NCBI RefSeq assembly: GCF_000023125.1
Contig: NC_013037.1
Location: 558,001-622,000 of the forward strand
Direction: 5' to 3'
Length of the DNA stretch: 64,000 nt
Origin: Dyadobacter fermentans DSM 18053
Lineage (GTDB): Bacteria > Bacteroidota > Bacteroidia > Cytophagales > Spirosomataceae
A program made the position numbers and the translations under genes. Shown here piece after piece: positions 34,213 through 44,400 of this stretch (the stretch's first letter is position 1; each line of letters opens with the position of its first letter). The notes under the pieces are model-generated. The model saw only the letters and a program-made list of their open reading frames with translations, was not told the origin of the DNA and ran no database searches.

Positions 34213-36486
34213 ATGAAAAAAGACTACTATGGTAAACCATCGCTTAAAGCAGCGTTTGTAACTATGATGTATGTGATAGGGATGTCCTTTGCATGGGCGC
34301 AAGAGCCCACGCCGTTTGCATGTTCAAATCTCGCGTATCAGGTGAGCGGGCCAAATACAAGTAATTCGACCCTTTATAGCTATGATGTGTCCACAGGTGT
34401 TAGAACTCTGATTGGGGATCTTCCGGCGAGAGTCAACTCCATCGGTTACAGTACGCTCGATAATTATATTTGGGGCATTAATGTACTCACGAATCAGGTA
34501 GTTAAAATTGGGTCTAATGCCGCTATTACCACCCACTCGATTCCCAATTTGCCGGCTCCGGCAGTCAGCGCATATTATAATGTCGGGGAGGTCTTTGGGG
34601 ACGGCTATTTATTCATCTATAGCAGGCTCGCCACAAGATATTACGTAGTTGATATCAATCCAGCCAGAGCAGCCACTTACCTGCAATTGGTGGACCCAAC
34701 GAACTCTTATGTGCTGGACGCGGCTCCGTACGGAAACACTTTTATCGGCACTAGTAGTCTGGATATATCGGATATTGTCTACAGTTCTTCAAATGGGCTG
34801 TTCAACGGCATCATCGATGCACAAAGTGCAACGAACGCATACCGCAGGTTTACGATAGACCCGGTCACACAGCAGGTAACCATTACACCAACCTCAATTG
34901 CGGGCGGTGGTATTCAAAATAATGAAAAAGTTGCCTTTGGCTCTGTTTTTATCGATCAGACGCCCAATACCTTCTATGTGTTTGCCAATACATTAGGAGG
35001 ATTTTACCGGGTCAATATGACAACGAATGCGGCCACTTTGATATCGACTGCGCCCACAGGTGGGGCAAACAATAATGACGGAGCTAGTTGCCCCAACAGC
35101 CTCCTGGTCGCGAGTGTTTCGGGGACGGTATTCCATGATCCCGATGCAGGAAATGTGAATAACAGTACGGGAAATCCAAATACAGTGCCGTCCGGACTTT
35201 ATGCCAATCTGATCGGGACTGACGGAAATGTCGTAGCTGTTGCCCCGGTAAACGCATCGGGCTTTTATGGTTTTGATGGCATCCCTACCGGCGATTACCA
35301 CGTGGTACTCAGTACGACAAATGGTACCCCGGGCACAGCCTCCCCCGCGCCAAGCCTTCCGGCAGGTTGGGCAAATACCGGAGAGTTCAACGGCCCGGAG
35401 AACACGGGAAACACAACTCCGGCAGACGGAATCAGCCCAGTGTTTACAATAGGAACAAACAGTACAGATATCAACTTTGGTATCCAGCAACCTCCAGTGG
35501 CGGACCTTAAAGCTTATGTCGTGCCGAATGTAGCATTTAGCAGCACTCCGCCCGCCAGCTATCCCGCATTGTCAGGCTACCAATCCATTTCTGCATCATC
35601 GTCAAGCCTGACGGGCTACCTTACCGGCGGTTCGCTTTCGGGTTCTGATCCAGAAGATTGTGCGAGCGCAGGTACATGTAACACGGGCACGGGCACCACA
35701 TTCAATATCGAAATGATTAATGGATCAACAGAGCTGTACTATGACTTCGGATCAGGACCTGTATATATAGATGTGACGGGCGGCCCGGTGAATATTCCCG
35801 ACTTCGATGTCACCAAACTGGTGATCTACGGGATAACCGGAAGCGGAACAAGCAGCGCCCCGATCGGCTTCAGCTATTCCATGACAGATCGGGCCGGAGC
35901 AACCAGTGCCACTGCTACCTACTCCATTCAGACTGAAAGCCCTATGCCAGTGACGCTGATCAGCTTCAATATCGGTCAGGAAGGCGGCATTGCAAACCTG
36001 CAATGGGCTACGTCCAGCGAAGAAAACAGTAAAGGTTTTGAAATCGAGCGAAGCGAAAATGCATCTGTCTGGACCCAGATAGGGTTTATGCCGTCGCTAT
36101 CGTCCGAAGCGGGTAGTAGCAGCCGACTCGACTACCATTTCGCTGATCCAGCTCCTCAGCGACCCAAGAGTTACTACCGCCTCAAAATGGTCGATGTTGA
36201 TGGTAAATATACTTATAGCCAGATCAGAGTAGTGACATTTGAGAATAGTACCATGATGTACCCCTACCCAAATCCCGCCGCGGACGAATTGACCATAGAA
36301 GGATTAAATGGTTCAGAAGAGATCAAAATTCTGGATATTCTCGGGCGCACATTGATAGAATGCCGCAACGACGGTAAAAACAAGAAGACACTTAACATCC
36401 GGTCTCTTCCTGACGGAGCATACCTGATTAAGATGCAAATGCCGGATGGCTCGTCTGTTTCACAAAAAGTCATCAAGAAAAAGTAG
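34213..36486 (+). CDS. T9SS-secreted protein: propeller-like head, SdrD-like domain, sorting domain
   Basis: A 757-residue secreted protein. After a signal peptide (MMYVIGMSFAWAQ region) comes a DUF6923-like head of about 270 residues (CSNLAYQVSG, STLYSYDVSTG, IGYSTLDNYIWGIN, YYVVDINPA) that resembles a beta-propeller. Then a SdrD B-like domain (VSGTVFHDPDAGNVNNSTG) and a region shared with the protein at 45841 (PPVADLKAYVVPN, SSSSLTGYLTGGSLSGSD). It ends with MPVTLISFNIG..LQWATSSEENSKGFEIERS and a type A T9SS signal (YPNPAADELTIEG). It should be displayed on or released from the cell surface. A terminator follows. Confidence 0.88.
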   Translation: MKKDYYGKPSLKAAFVTMMYVIGMSFAWAQEPTPFACSNLAYQVSGPNTSNSTLYSYDVSTGVRTLIGDLPARVNSIGYSTLDNYIWGINVLTNQVVKIGSNAAITTHSIPNLPAPAVSAYYNVGEVFGDGYLFIYSRLATRYYVVDINPARAATYLQLVDPTNSYVLDAAPYGNTFIGTSSLDISDIVYSSSNGLFNGIIDAQSATNAYRRFTIDPVTQQVTITPTSIAGGGIQNNEKVAFGSVFIDQTPNTFYVFANTLGGFYRVNMTTNAATLISTAPTGGANNNDGASCPNSLLVASVSGTVFHDPDAGNVNNSTGNPNTVPSGLYANLIGTDGNVVAVAPVNASGFYGFDGIPTGDYHVVLSTTNGTPGTASPAPSLPAGWANTGEFNGPENTGNTTPADGISPVFTIGTNSTDINFGIQQPPVADLKAYVVPNVAFSSTPPASYPALSGYQSISASSSSLTGYLTGGSLSGSDPEDCASAGTCNTGTGTTFNIEMINGSTELYYDFGSGPVYIDVTGGPVNIPDFDVTKLVIYGITGSGTSSAPIGFSYSMTDRAGATSATATYSIQTESPMPVTLISFNIGQEGGIANLQWATSSEENSKGFEIERSENASVWTQIGFMPSLSSEAGSSSRLDYHFADPAPQRPKSYYRLKMVDVDGKYTYSQIRVVTFENSTMMYPYPNPAADELTIEGLNGSEEIKILDILGRTLIECRNDGKNKKTLNIRSLPDGAYLIKMQMPDGSSVSQKVIKKK

Positions 36487-36551
36487 CGCTCACACCTGGT
36501 CGCTAGTCCCCAGGGTGTAGTCCAGTCACTCCACCCACATTTTACAAATCA

Positions 36552-36580
36552 ACCCTTCCGGAATCCGGAAGGGTGATCTT
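36552..36580 (+). terminator. Rho-independent terminator
   Basis: ACCCTTCCGG (36552-36561) pairs perfectly with CCGGAAGGGT (36565-36574), loop of three bases, followed by a T-rich tail. It lies 65 bases after the stop of the secreted protein. Confidence 0.85.
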
Positions 36581-36649
36581 TTTACTCAACGTATGCCGAA
36601 AAACGGCAGTATTCTAAACATTTTTTTTTCCGAGGCTCAAGACGGTATT

Positions 36650-36817
36650 TTATTGTCCTTTAATACCATGCTTGCCCTCGATCGGCGTTTTACCGAAAAA
36701 CCTTCGAAATTCTCGGCTAAATACTTGCTATCTTCATACCCGATCGATTCCGTCACTTCTATCATCGGTTGCTCCTACTTCCAATTGCTTCATGACCCTT
36801 TCCATTTTCTTGAAAGC
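36650..36817 (-). pseudogene. C-terminal remnant of an AraC-type regulator (HTCS-like)
   Basis: The minus strand reads the end of an AraC-family DNA-binding domain in pieces: AFKKMERVMKQLEVGAT, then after a frame change IEVTESIGYEDSKYLA, and after another EFRRFFGKTPIEGKHGI before a TAA. The middle part is equivalent to VSVMIGFDDSKYFSTEFKKI in the intact HTCS protein at 41474. No intact frame covers it, so it is the tail of a deleted regulator. Confidence 0.75.
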
Positions 36818-37447
36818 TCATTTACAGGTACGCTTTAAGTAATCGAAGTTCAGATAAAGAACTGAAATACTTAACCCTGCTCGAAAAGCCATATCTCCAA
36901 AATTAGAGTTCGGATGGATATATTTCAAATACCATCTCTTCCAATTTGATAAGAAACCGGCTACTTATCTCATCTAATGCATTTTCCGAATGCATAACAC
37001 TTTCAATGTAAATAAGCTATACTATAAACAAAAAAGCTTTTAAAATGACAAATACCAATTACGACTTCTAACAACCAATAGAAGCATAGGGATAACTTTT
37101 GATGAGATGCACAAACATAATCCAATATTTTCTCGCCACCAATGGGTTGAAGACAAGAACCGGACACAGACAGAAAATCCCCACCAAACGGGCAAGATTT
37201 CCCACCATCTTGAGGAGACTATCTTATTGCTATAATACGCTATTTTAAAAAACTGAATACACCCTTGGATGCCCCTATCTGAATAGGTATATCTTTTTCG
37301 ATTGAATAAAAAAATAATCACATCAAAATGACAATTAATTCGCCCATTCCTTAAAGAATTAAGCGAGAATTTAGGCCAACAAAAAAATCAGGCAGGGGTT
37401 ACTAATCTAAATTGTTTCCAATTCAATCATCAATAATTTCCAATGAC

Positions 37448-37987
37448 ATGAGAAACCATAATATTCACGAAGACTATGTAATGGTGATTGTCGATAATCG
37501 GCCGATGTATAGAGCGGGCATTAAAGCGGGCATCGAATTGATGATGCCAGAGTTCAGATTTTTGGAGTACAATTTATGTAGTGATTTACTATTGGATAGC
37601 CAGACCGGCAGCTCTACCTATTTTATGATCAGCGTCAGGGATATGTCAGACAGGGTCATTTTCAGCAATATCAAAAAAATCAGATTGCTACAAGAGGCCT
37701 GCAAGATTGTTCTTTACGGCTACCAGCGACGCATTTTCAACATTATCGGCTTCTTCCAGGAAAAAATCAATGGCTACCTGCCCGACGATTTCACAGAAAG
37801 TGAACTCAGGGAATGTGTGACGGCTCTGGTTGCAGACCGGATTTTTATCAATTCGCAATTAGCCATTGAATTAATTATTAATCCTCGGCAGGTTCGTCCC
37901 AGAAAACAGCCGTCGCCAGCCATGGCTGAAACCAAGGTCGCAAAGCTCTTGGCCACAGGTCGCTCCGACGTGTCTAACGTATATTAG
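37448..37987 (+). CDS. LuxR/NarL-type response regulator truncated in its HTH
   Basis: A 179-residue protein from ATG 37448. The first part is receiver-like (VMVIVDNRPMYRAGIKAGIE) but the acidic pair is reduced and the phosphoacceptor position (YFMISVRDMSD) is unusual, so it may be a pseudo-receiver. The linker GYLPDDFTESELRECVTAL matches the end of NarL-type receivers. The C-terminus, AETKVAKLLATGRSDVSNVY, looks like the first helices of a LuxR HTH and then stops at TAG, so most of the DNA-binding domain is missing. The upstream 960 bases hold only the terminator and the AraC remnant; 36840-37447 looks empty and AT-rich. Confidence 0.6.
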   Translation: MRNHNIHEDYVMVIVDNRPMYRAGIKAGIELMMPEFRFLEYNLCSDLLLDSQTGSSTYFMISVRDMSDRVIFSNIKKIRLLQEACKIVLYGYQRRIFNIIGFFQEKINGYLPDDFTESELRECVTALVADRIFINSQLAIELIINPRQVRPRKQPSPAMAETKVAKLLATGRSDVSNVY

Positions 37988-38035
37988 CATGCGATGGTTA
38001 GATTCGGTTCACCGTCGTAATGACTATAGAACTTC

Positions 38036-38081
38036 CAAGTAGAGAAGATATGGAACCAAAATCCCATATCTTCTCTACTTG
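38036..38081. terminator. Perfect 18-bp inverted repeat between convergent genes
   Basis: Arms at 38036-38053 and 38064-38081 are exact reverse complements with a 10-base loop. It lies between the truncated regulator gene and the stop of the minus-strand secreted protein. There is no T run on either side, so it may be a bidirectional terminator of the T-less kind or a binding site. Confidence 0.55.
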
Positions 38082-38104
38082 TCCGGATCACGGATGCTTT
38101 GCTT

Positions 38105-41100
38105 TTACTTCACAACAAACACCTTGGTTTGTACGTCGCCGTCTGTTGAGATGACGCGTAGCACATACATACCCGACGAAAGTCCATGTAGGTTCAATTC
38201 CCGGCTTTTAGCCAGGCTCTGTTGCAGCACCGAACTCCCTGCCAGCGTAGTTATTTCAGCCCGATACCGCTCCGCGCCCGGTACATCGATAGTCAATCTA
38301 CCACTCGCAACCGGATTAGGGTAGACAGAAATTTGCCCCGTACCATTTTCAACAGACACCGTTCTGATAGCGCTAAAAGCATATGTGCCATCCAGATCGA
38401 CCATTCTCAGGCGATATAGATTTTCACCTTTTTCCACTGTATTGTCGGTGTAGGCGTAATTTCTCGTAATACTGCTTTCCCCGTTTGACCGGACACTTCC
38501 GATTTTAACCCAGACCTTCCCGTTGCGGCTACGTTCTATTTCAAAGCGGTCGGAATTCACTTCTTCCGTGGTAGACCAGGTCAATAGTGCAGAATTCCCC
38601 TCTTTCCTGGCATCAAAGGCGACCAGCGTTACAGGCATAGGGCAATCGACAATGATGGTTAATGTGGCAATCGATTCGAGGCCATTGCCATCGGTTACCA
38701 CGTAATCGATAGATATGGTGTCGCGCAGGCCATTGACCGGAGTAAATGTGATCGCACCCGTCACGGTATTCACATTATATTCGCCCTGGTCAGTGACAGT
38801 CAGGGTCGTCACCCGGGCAAGCGTGCCTGGCGTCAACAGTTTTACACTGGCAGGGACCAGCGGCGCACTACCTGCGATATCATTGGCCAGCACGTCAACA
38901 GTAGCGGCGTTGCAAGTAATGGTACCGTTGTCGTCCACAGCTACTGGCGGATCCGTTACGATGGCGCTTGGGCACCGCGCACCGTCACCCGGAGTAACGC
39001 CGGAAGCTGTCGAAAACAGGGTGGCTGTAAGATTTTTAAGCGGCGCGCTGATCTTGAAAATGGCCCCGCTGCCGTTATTGCCCACATACATATCGCCATC
39101 GGTATCAAAGAATGCAGTTCCAAAAGCGCCTGTGTAGGCAGAGGTTTCAATGCCTGCGCCGGTTACTGAGCCCAATGTAGTTCGGTTGCCGGTTACCGGA
39201 TCAAACTGATATAGTACTTTGCTTGTTCCAAATCCATAAAGCATGCCATTGGTCGGGTTAAACGACCAGTCGTTCAAGTCGGTTGGCGAAGTGGGCAGCG
39301 TTACGGCAGTCAGGTAATTTGCTGAACCGGGATTCAGGTCGACCTTTGTGATCTGGTTGGAATTGGAGGCATACAAATACAGAATGCCATCCGGGCTGAC
39401 ATCTCCGGTTGCAAAACCCGGAACCGGTACCGGAAAGCCGGTCACATCATGGAATGTCACCGACCAGTCACTGCCGATCCGCACGAGCTGATTGGTGCCG
39501 TAACGGAAACCCCAGATGTAGTTATCGACGGTGTTGTAGCCGATAGCATTAATGAAAGCATTAGGGCCTTCGATCAAGGTCTGTTTGGCCAGAGTTGTAA
39601 CACCACTCGAAAGGTCGAGTGTATAACCATCCGAAACGTTGGAACCGCCGATGTTCCGGTTACCGATCACATAGCTCAGTTCCGAGCATGGGAAAGCGGG
39701 CTGAGCAGCCCAGGTTGCGGAAGCTTCCCGAAAGGGATATGTAATATCACCCTTGCTTAACCCAATAAATCCCTGAAAATCGTCCAAACCTGTACAGGGT
39801 TCATATACAATGAGATTGTTCACATTCCAAAAACCTGGTTGATTGTACACAACCCGTAACTTAGCCGTGGTACTTGTAGCACTGGTAACGGACACTGTCG
39901 CGGAGGCGGGCGATGAAGCAAACGCAAGGGTACTGTCACTTGGATTATAGGTCGCCCCTGTTGCCGAGTTCAGGGTTATGCCGTTGGGGAGCTTTAACTT
40001 AAAAATTCTCGGATGTCCACCGTCGTCTGTCAGATTAACAGTAAAGTTTTGAGGTGTCCCCGCCGGCACTGCCGACGCCGGACCAGTAATTGAGAACACT
40101 GGCTCAGCCGGGCTTGGCAGACTGGGAATAGCGTCGATTGCATCTCCATGAAGACCCGCGTAGTGAATCGTATAGTCAGGCCCTAACGTAGTATTCACCG
40201 CCCCCTGTACATCCATGAAGTTTTGATAAGTCGTTGCCGGTGTGGCAACGTTTTTCATGATATACACCAGGCGGGCTGCCTTTAATTGATCCGCCCCGTC
40301 TGCAGTTCCGGATTTATCCAGGTCCGGGCGAGCCTGCGGAAAAAAAACGACCTCTCCTATATAATTGCTGTTCGCCATAGAAGGCGAGGGTTTCCCGTAG
40401 TCAATACAAAAAGAGAGTTCCGAAGAAACAAGGTTCTTATTCGCATCAAAATAGGCAGTAGCAATGGGTGCCGCCTCCTCGGGATAGGAGTCCATCACAG
40501 TATACGAGTTGGAAGTGATAAACTTTTTCCAGTAAGCTACCTGAAAACCAAATGCCGACGTTGCTGTCTGATCCCCGGTTGTATACGGGATAAAGATTTT
40601 AAAGTCCCCTCCGGCAGAGGCGACAGGACTTTCAAATGTCACAGTAACAGAGCCTGTATAAGTACGGGTTTGCAACAAATAACCCGAAGCGTTTGCCGAT
40701 GTTATGGTTTCGGCGGGTGTCCCCGTTGCAGAGGTGCCCTGATAAATCTTGATAATCGCGGCGGGGGCCATGTCCAGAAAGTCAAACCGGAGCACAACTT
40801 TGCCTGTTGTTCCATCGGACAGTTCCGGATTTATTGTGGCCGCACGAAGGGGATAAACGGCATTCATCGTCTCGGTGAGTGACAATTTGCCTGATGTTGC
40901 CTTTCCGTCGCCAGTCTTTCCAGCCGGAACATTCTCAGGAAAAAAATTCACATTCTGGCTTTCATTAAAACGATACCATAAAGTTCCTCCTCCGGGATCA
41001 GGACATGATTGAGCATTCGCAAATGATAATGATACGCATGTAAAGATGATGAAGAAGAGAATGAAGTTGGTGAGCTTTTTTAGCAAAAAGCCACGCGTTG

Positions 41101-41116
41101 TGTAAAAGATTGACAT
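38105..41116 (-). CDS. T9SS-secreted protein with DUF6923-like and Ig/cadherin-like domains
   Basis: A 1003-residue secreted protein with a signal peptide (LTNFILFFIIFTCVSLSFA). The first ~420 residues are unrecognised and include a beta-rich part (VVLRFDFLDMAPAAIIKIY) and an EF-like loop DLDKSGTADGADQ. A DUF6923-like head follows (ELSYVIGNRN, IGYNTVDNYIWGFRYG, ITKVDLNPG), related to that of the protein at 34213. Then a VDDNGTITCNAATVDVLAND domain (Ig/cadherin-like), and the end is MPVTLVAFDARKE..LTWSTTEEVNSDRFEIERS with a type A T9SS signal (ISVYPNPVASGRLTID). It is downstream of the HTCS gene on the same strand, a possible target of it. Confidence 0.85.
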   Translation of the reverse strand: MSIFYTTRGFLLKKLTNFILFFIIFTCVSLSFANAQSCPDPGGGTLWYRFNESQNVNFFPENVPAGKTGDGKATSGKLSLTETMNAVYPLRAATINPELSDGTTGKVVLRFDFLDMAPAAIIKIYQGTSATGTPAETITSANASGYLLQTRTYTGSVTVTFESPVASAGGDFKIFIPYTTGDQTATSAFGFQVAYWKKFITSNSYTVMDSYPEEAAPIATAYFDANKNLVSSELSFCIDYGKPSPSMANSNYIGEVVFFPQARPDLDKSGTADGADQLKAARLVYIMKNVATPATTYQNFMDVQGAVNTTLGPDYTIHYAGLHGDAIDAIPSLPSPAEPVFSITGPASAVPAGTPQNFTVNLTDDGGHPRIFKLKLPNGITLNSATGATYNPSDSTLAFASSPASATVSVTSATSTTAKLRVVYNQPGFWNVNNLIVYEPCTGLDDFQGFIGLSKGDITYPFREASATWAAQPAFPCSELSYVIGNRNIGGSNVSDGYTLDLSSGVTTLAKQTLIEGPNAFINAIGYNTVDNYIWGFRYGTNQLVRIGSDWSVTFHDVTGFPVPVPGFATGDVSPDGILYLYASNSNQITKVDLNPGSANYLTAVTLPTSPTDLNDWSFNPTNGMLYGFGTSKVLYQFDPVTGNRTTLGSVTGAGIETSAYTGAFGTAFFDTDGDMYVGNNGSGAIFKISAPLKNLTATLFSTASGVTPGDGARCPSAIVTDPPVAVDDNGTITCNAATVDVLANDIAGSAPLVPASVKLLTPGTLARVTTLTVTDQGEYNVNTVTGAITFTPVNGLRDTISIDYVVTDGNGLESIATLTIIVDCPMPVTLVAFDARKEGNSALLTWSTTEEVNSDRFEIERSRNGKVWVKIGSVRSNGESSITRNYAYTDNTVEKGENLYRLRMVDLDGTYAFSAIRTVSVENGTGQISVYPNPVASGRLTIDVPGAERYRAEITTLAGSSVLQQSLAKSRELNLHGLSSGMYVLRVISTDGDVQTKVFVVK

Positions 41117-41473
41117 AGAAAATGGAAGTTTAAATTCAATTACTTTTTACTAGGCATTTACACGGTGTATGAATAAGAATTAATAAATGATTGGAGGGTT
41201 GATTGCGTGGATAGATCAGAAGAAATCCCACACGAAAAATGCTTAATACAAATAGGGAATGCTGCCCTGTTTATGGGCAGCATTTCATTTTGTAAAGCTA
41301 TTTCTTTTCAACCATCCGGAGGGTTGAAAAATTTGTACATTAATGGGGGATATTTTGTCAGAGTGCCTAATAATGAGTGTTATTCGCCACCCAAATTGAT
41401 GTATAGCCTCTGTATATAAGACGATGGGGTTTCGCAAAGGCCTGCGTGGAAGACCAGATTGCCATTGACAAGT
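41117..41473. promoter_or_regulatory. Intergenic region between HTCS gene and secreted-protein gene, with hairpin
   Basis: This 357-base gap has no credible gene. It contains a perfect 10-bp hairpin, AATGCTGCCC (41258-41267) pairing with GGGCAGCATT (41275-41284), that may end the HTCS transcript about 190 bases after its stop. The AT-rich last 140 bases (41117-41257) should hold the promoter of the minus-strand secreted protein. Confidence 0.5.
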
Positions 41474-44400
41474 TTAAAGAGCACTTCCCTTTTTAGCCTC
41501 GGTCGGCGTTTGGCCGAAAATCTTTTTGAATTCTGTACTGAAATACTTGCTGTCGTCAAAACCGATCATCACACTCACCTCGCTTACATTGTAAACTCCC
41601 GAATCGAGTAGCTTTTTCGCTTCATTGAATCGGATCGTTTTCATGAAATCGTTGATCGTAAGCCCTGTAAGCGATCTCAATTTTCGATACAATGCTGATA
41701 CGCTCATTCCAATCTGCATAGCAAGCTCATTGACCCCAAAGTCGCGGTCGGAAATATGTTCTTTAACAAGTGAGCCAAGTTTAATGAGGAATTCTTGGTT
41801 CTTGTCCTGGGCAATGGCTCTGCTCTCCTGATGGTCCACCAAGACAGACTGGCGGTAACGGTCTTTCAAATCGTCTCGCAGCCGGATCAGGTTGCGTACC
41901 TTTAATTCAAGAATCCTCGGATCGAACGGTTTAACAAGATAATCGTCAGCACCCGAAGCGAGCCCTTCGATAATTTGCTGATTCTGTGCCCTTGCCGTTA
42001 ATAACACGACCGGTATATGTGAAGTCGTAATATTCTTTTTCAAATGGCTGCACAACTGCAAACCGTTCATATCGGGCATCATAATGTCCGACAGGACAAT
42101 GTCGGGAAGATGCTCATTGGCGAGTTGCAAACCGCGAAGCCCATTTTCCGCCTCCAACGTGTTGAATTCGCTTTCGAAAAGCTCCCTGATAAACACGCGT
42201 AACTGGTCGTTATCCTCGACGATCAGGATCGTATTGGTTTTCTTTACAGAGACGCCGCTATGCACGGCGGGCAACTTTGCTGCCATTTCCGTCAACTTCC
42301 TGCCGACGTAATCGCTGTTTTTCGGTGCAATTTGCTCGGAAGAAAAGTGCCGGTTTTCGCGCAGCATCCGGATCGTTAATGTTGTACAGCCGGGCATGTT
42401 GTTGCCCTCAAGACGGCTCTCGGCAGTAAGGTATCCGCGATGCTGTTCCACAATGCTCTTGGAAAGCGCCAGCCCGATCCCGTAACCGGGTTTTTCCGAA
42501 TCCGCCTGGTAGTAATAAGTGAATAGTTTCCGCAAATGCTCTGCCGGTATGCCCTTGCCGTTGTCCTCCACAGCAATGCTTACCTCATTGCTCACTTCCA
42601 CAATGCGCACTGATACCTTACCGCCTTCGGGAGTGAATTTATATGCATTACTAAGCAGGTTATAAAACACTTTTTGCATTTGAGCCAAATCCAGCCACAA
42701 CAGTACCGGCGTGTCCGGGCATACGAACCTTGTTTCAATGTCCTTTTCTTTTGCGGTGTGCTCGAATGCGGCAATGACGCTTTTCATGATTTTGACCACG
42801 TCATATTCCTGGACCTGCAGCCTCACCCCGCCGCTCTGGATCTTGCGGAAGTCGAGCAACTCGTTGACCAGCAGTAATAAACGATCAGAACTGTTTTTAG
42901 CAAATCCGAGATAGTGCTCAACGGTTTTACCATCGTATGCATGCTGAAAGGCTTTTTGCATAGGCGCTGAAATCAACGAAAGGTGCGTCCTGATTTCGTG
43001 GGAGACATTGGTGAAGAAGTCGAGTTTAACCTGGTTCAGCGCATTTTCCTTGCGGAACGAACTACGTAGCCAGAAAAACCTGGTAACGGCGTACACAGTG
43101 GCGGCAAGCAGCAAAATATAGGCCAGGTAGGCATACCAGGTTTTCCACCAGGGCGGGAGAATGGTGATTTGGAGCTCCACGGACTTCTTCATCCAGACAC
43201 CGTCGCCATTCGCGGCGTTGACATGAAAAGTATAAGTCCCCGACGGCAAGTTCGTATAAGTAGCGGATGGGTTCTCAACATAATTCCAGTCGCGGTCAAT
43301 ACCTTCGATCTTGTACGCGTATTTGTGCTGACCAGAACGAACATAATCTAGTAGCGCGAACTCTATGGTAAAAATACTCTGATCATGGCGGAAGGTGATT
43401 TCTTTTGTTTTCCACAGCGGTCCGGGCAGAAGTCCCGTACTATCACCGGTAGCAACTTCCTTGTTGTACAGTTTCAGGGCTGTCAGCATGAGCTGACTAG
43501 TGTCTTTGCTTATTGAAATGGCCGCCGGATTAAATGAGAACATTCCCTGATTTGTGACGAAGTAAAGATTCCCCCTGGAGTCGGTCGTTCCAGCTCCCTG
43601 CATTAATAGGCCATTTTGCGGCAAACCATCACCATAACCGTAAGATTGAAGCGTCCTGTTTTTGGGATGGTATCTCAATAGCTTGTTCGTAGCATTCAAC
43701 CATAAATAGCCCCTCTTATCCGCTACAACATCTTTGATATAGCCGCCTGGGACATCGGCATTGGGCTCAAACCTGTTGTTTTTAGAATTATATTGAAAAA
43801 GTAAGTTAGTACCGGCTGCCCAGATATTGCCGGAAGGATCTTCTGTTATCCTCCAAAAGTAGTTGGTCGTTTCGGGACCGACAGATATTTTCTCTAATGT
43901 CGGTACACGAACAGAACTGCTTTTTGCATTAATCCGATAAACTTCATTCGCGCAACCTATCCAGATATTGTGTATGGAATCTTCGTAAATACATCGAACA
44001 CTGATGTTTGTGGGTGCTTGCCTGGTGAACACACCACGTTTCTGATTGAACAAAAGCAACCCGTAATAACCTCCGATCCAGAAGCGACCATTGCTATCGG
44101 TAAAGATTGCGAAGGTTCTTGCATTGACCAATTCTGATTCACCCTCGGCGATAATCGGGTAATGTCGATAGCTGCCGGTACGAAGATCCAGACTGGTCAA
44201 TAGGGAATTCCCCGCGGACCAGAATACGTTATCTTGGTCGAGATAAAAGGAGTAGTAATCAGCCTCTTTCGCAAGTTTGAGGTTGAATGCCAAATGATTA
44301 TTGCCCTTAGTATCAAAGACCAGAAGTTGATCCAGATTATCCGAAACGGCCCAGATTTGTCCTGCTTTACCCTTGCCCAGCCAGGCGTTAGAAAACAATC

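Noticed and set aside
41207..41419. Small plus-strand ORF (70 codons) between the HTCS and secreted-protein genes
   Set aside because: It contains the hairpin at 41258-41284, has no signal or motif and lies in an AT-rich intergenic region.
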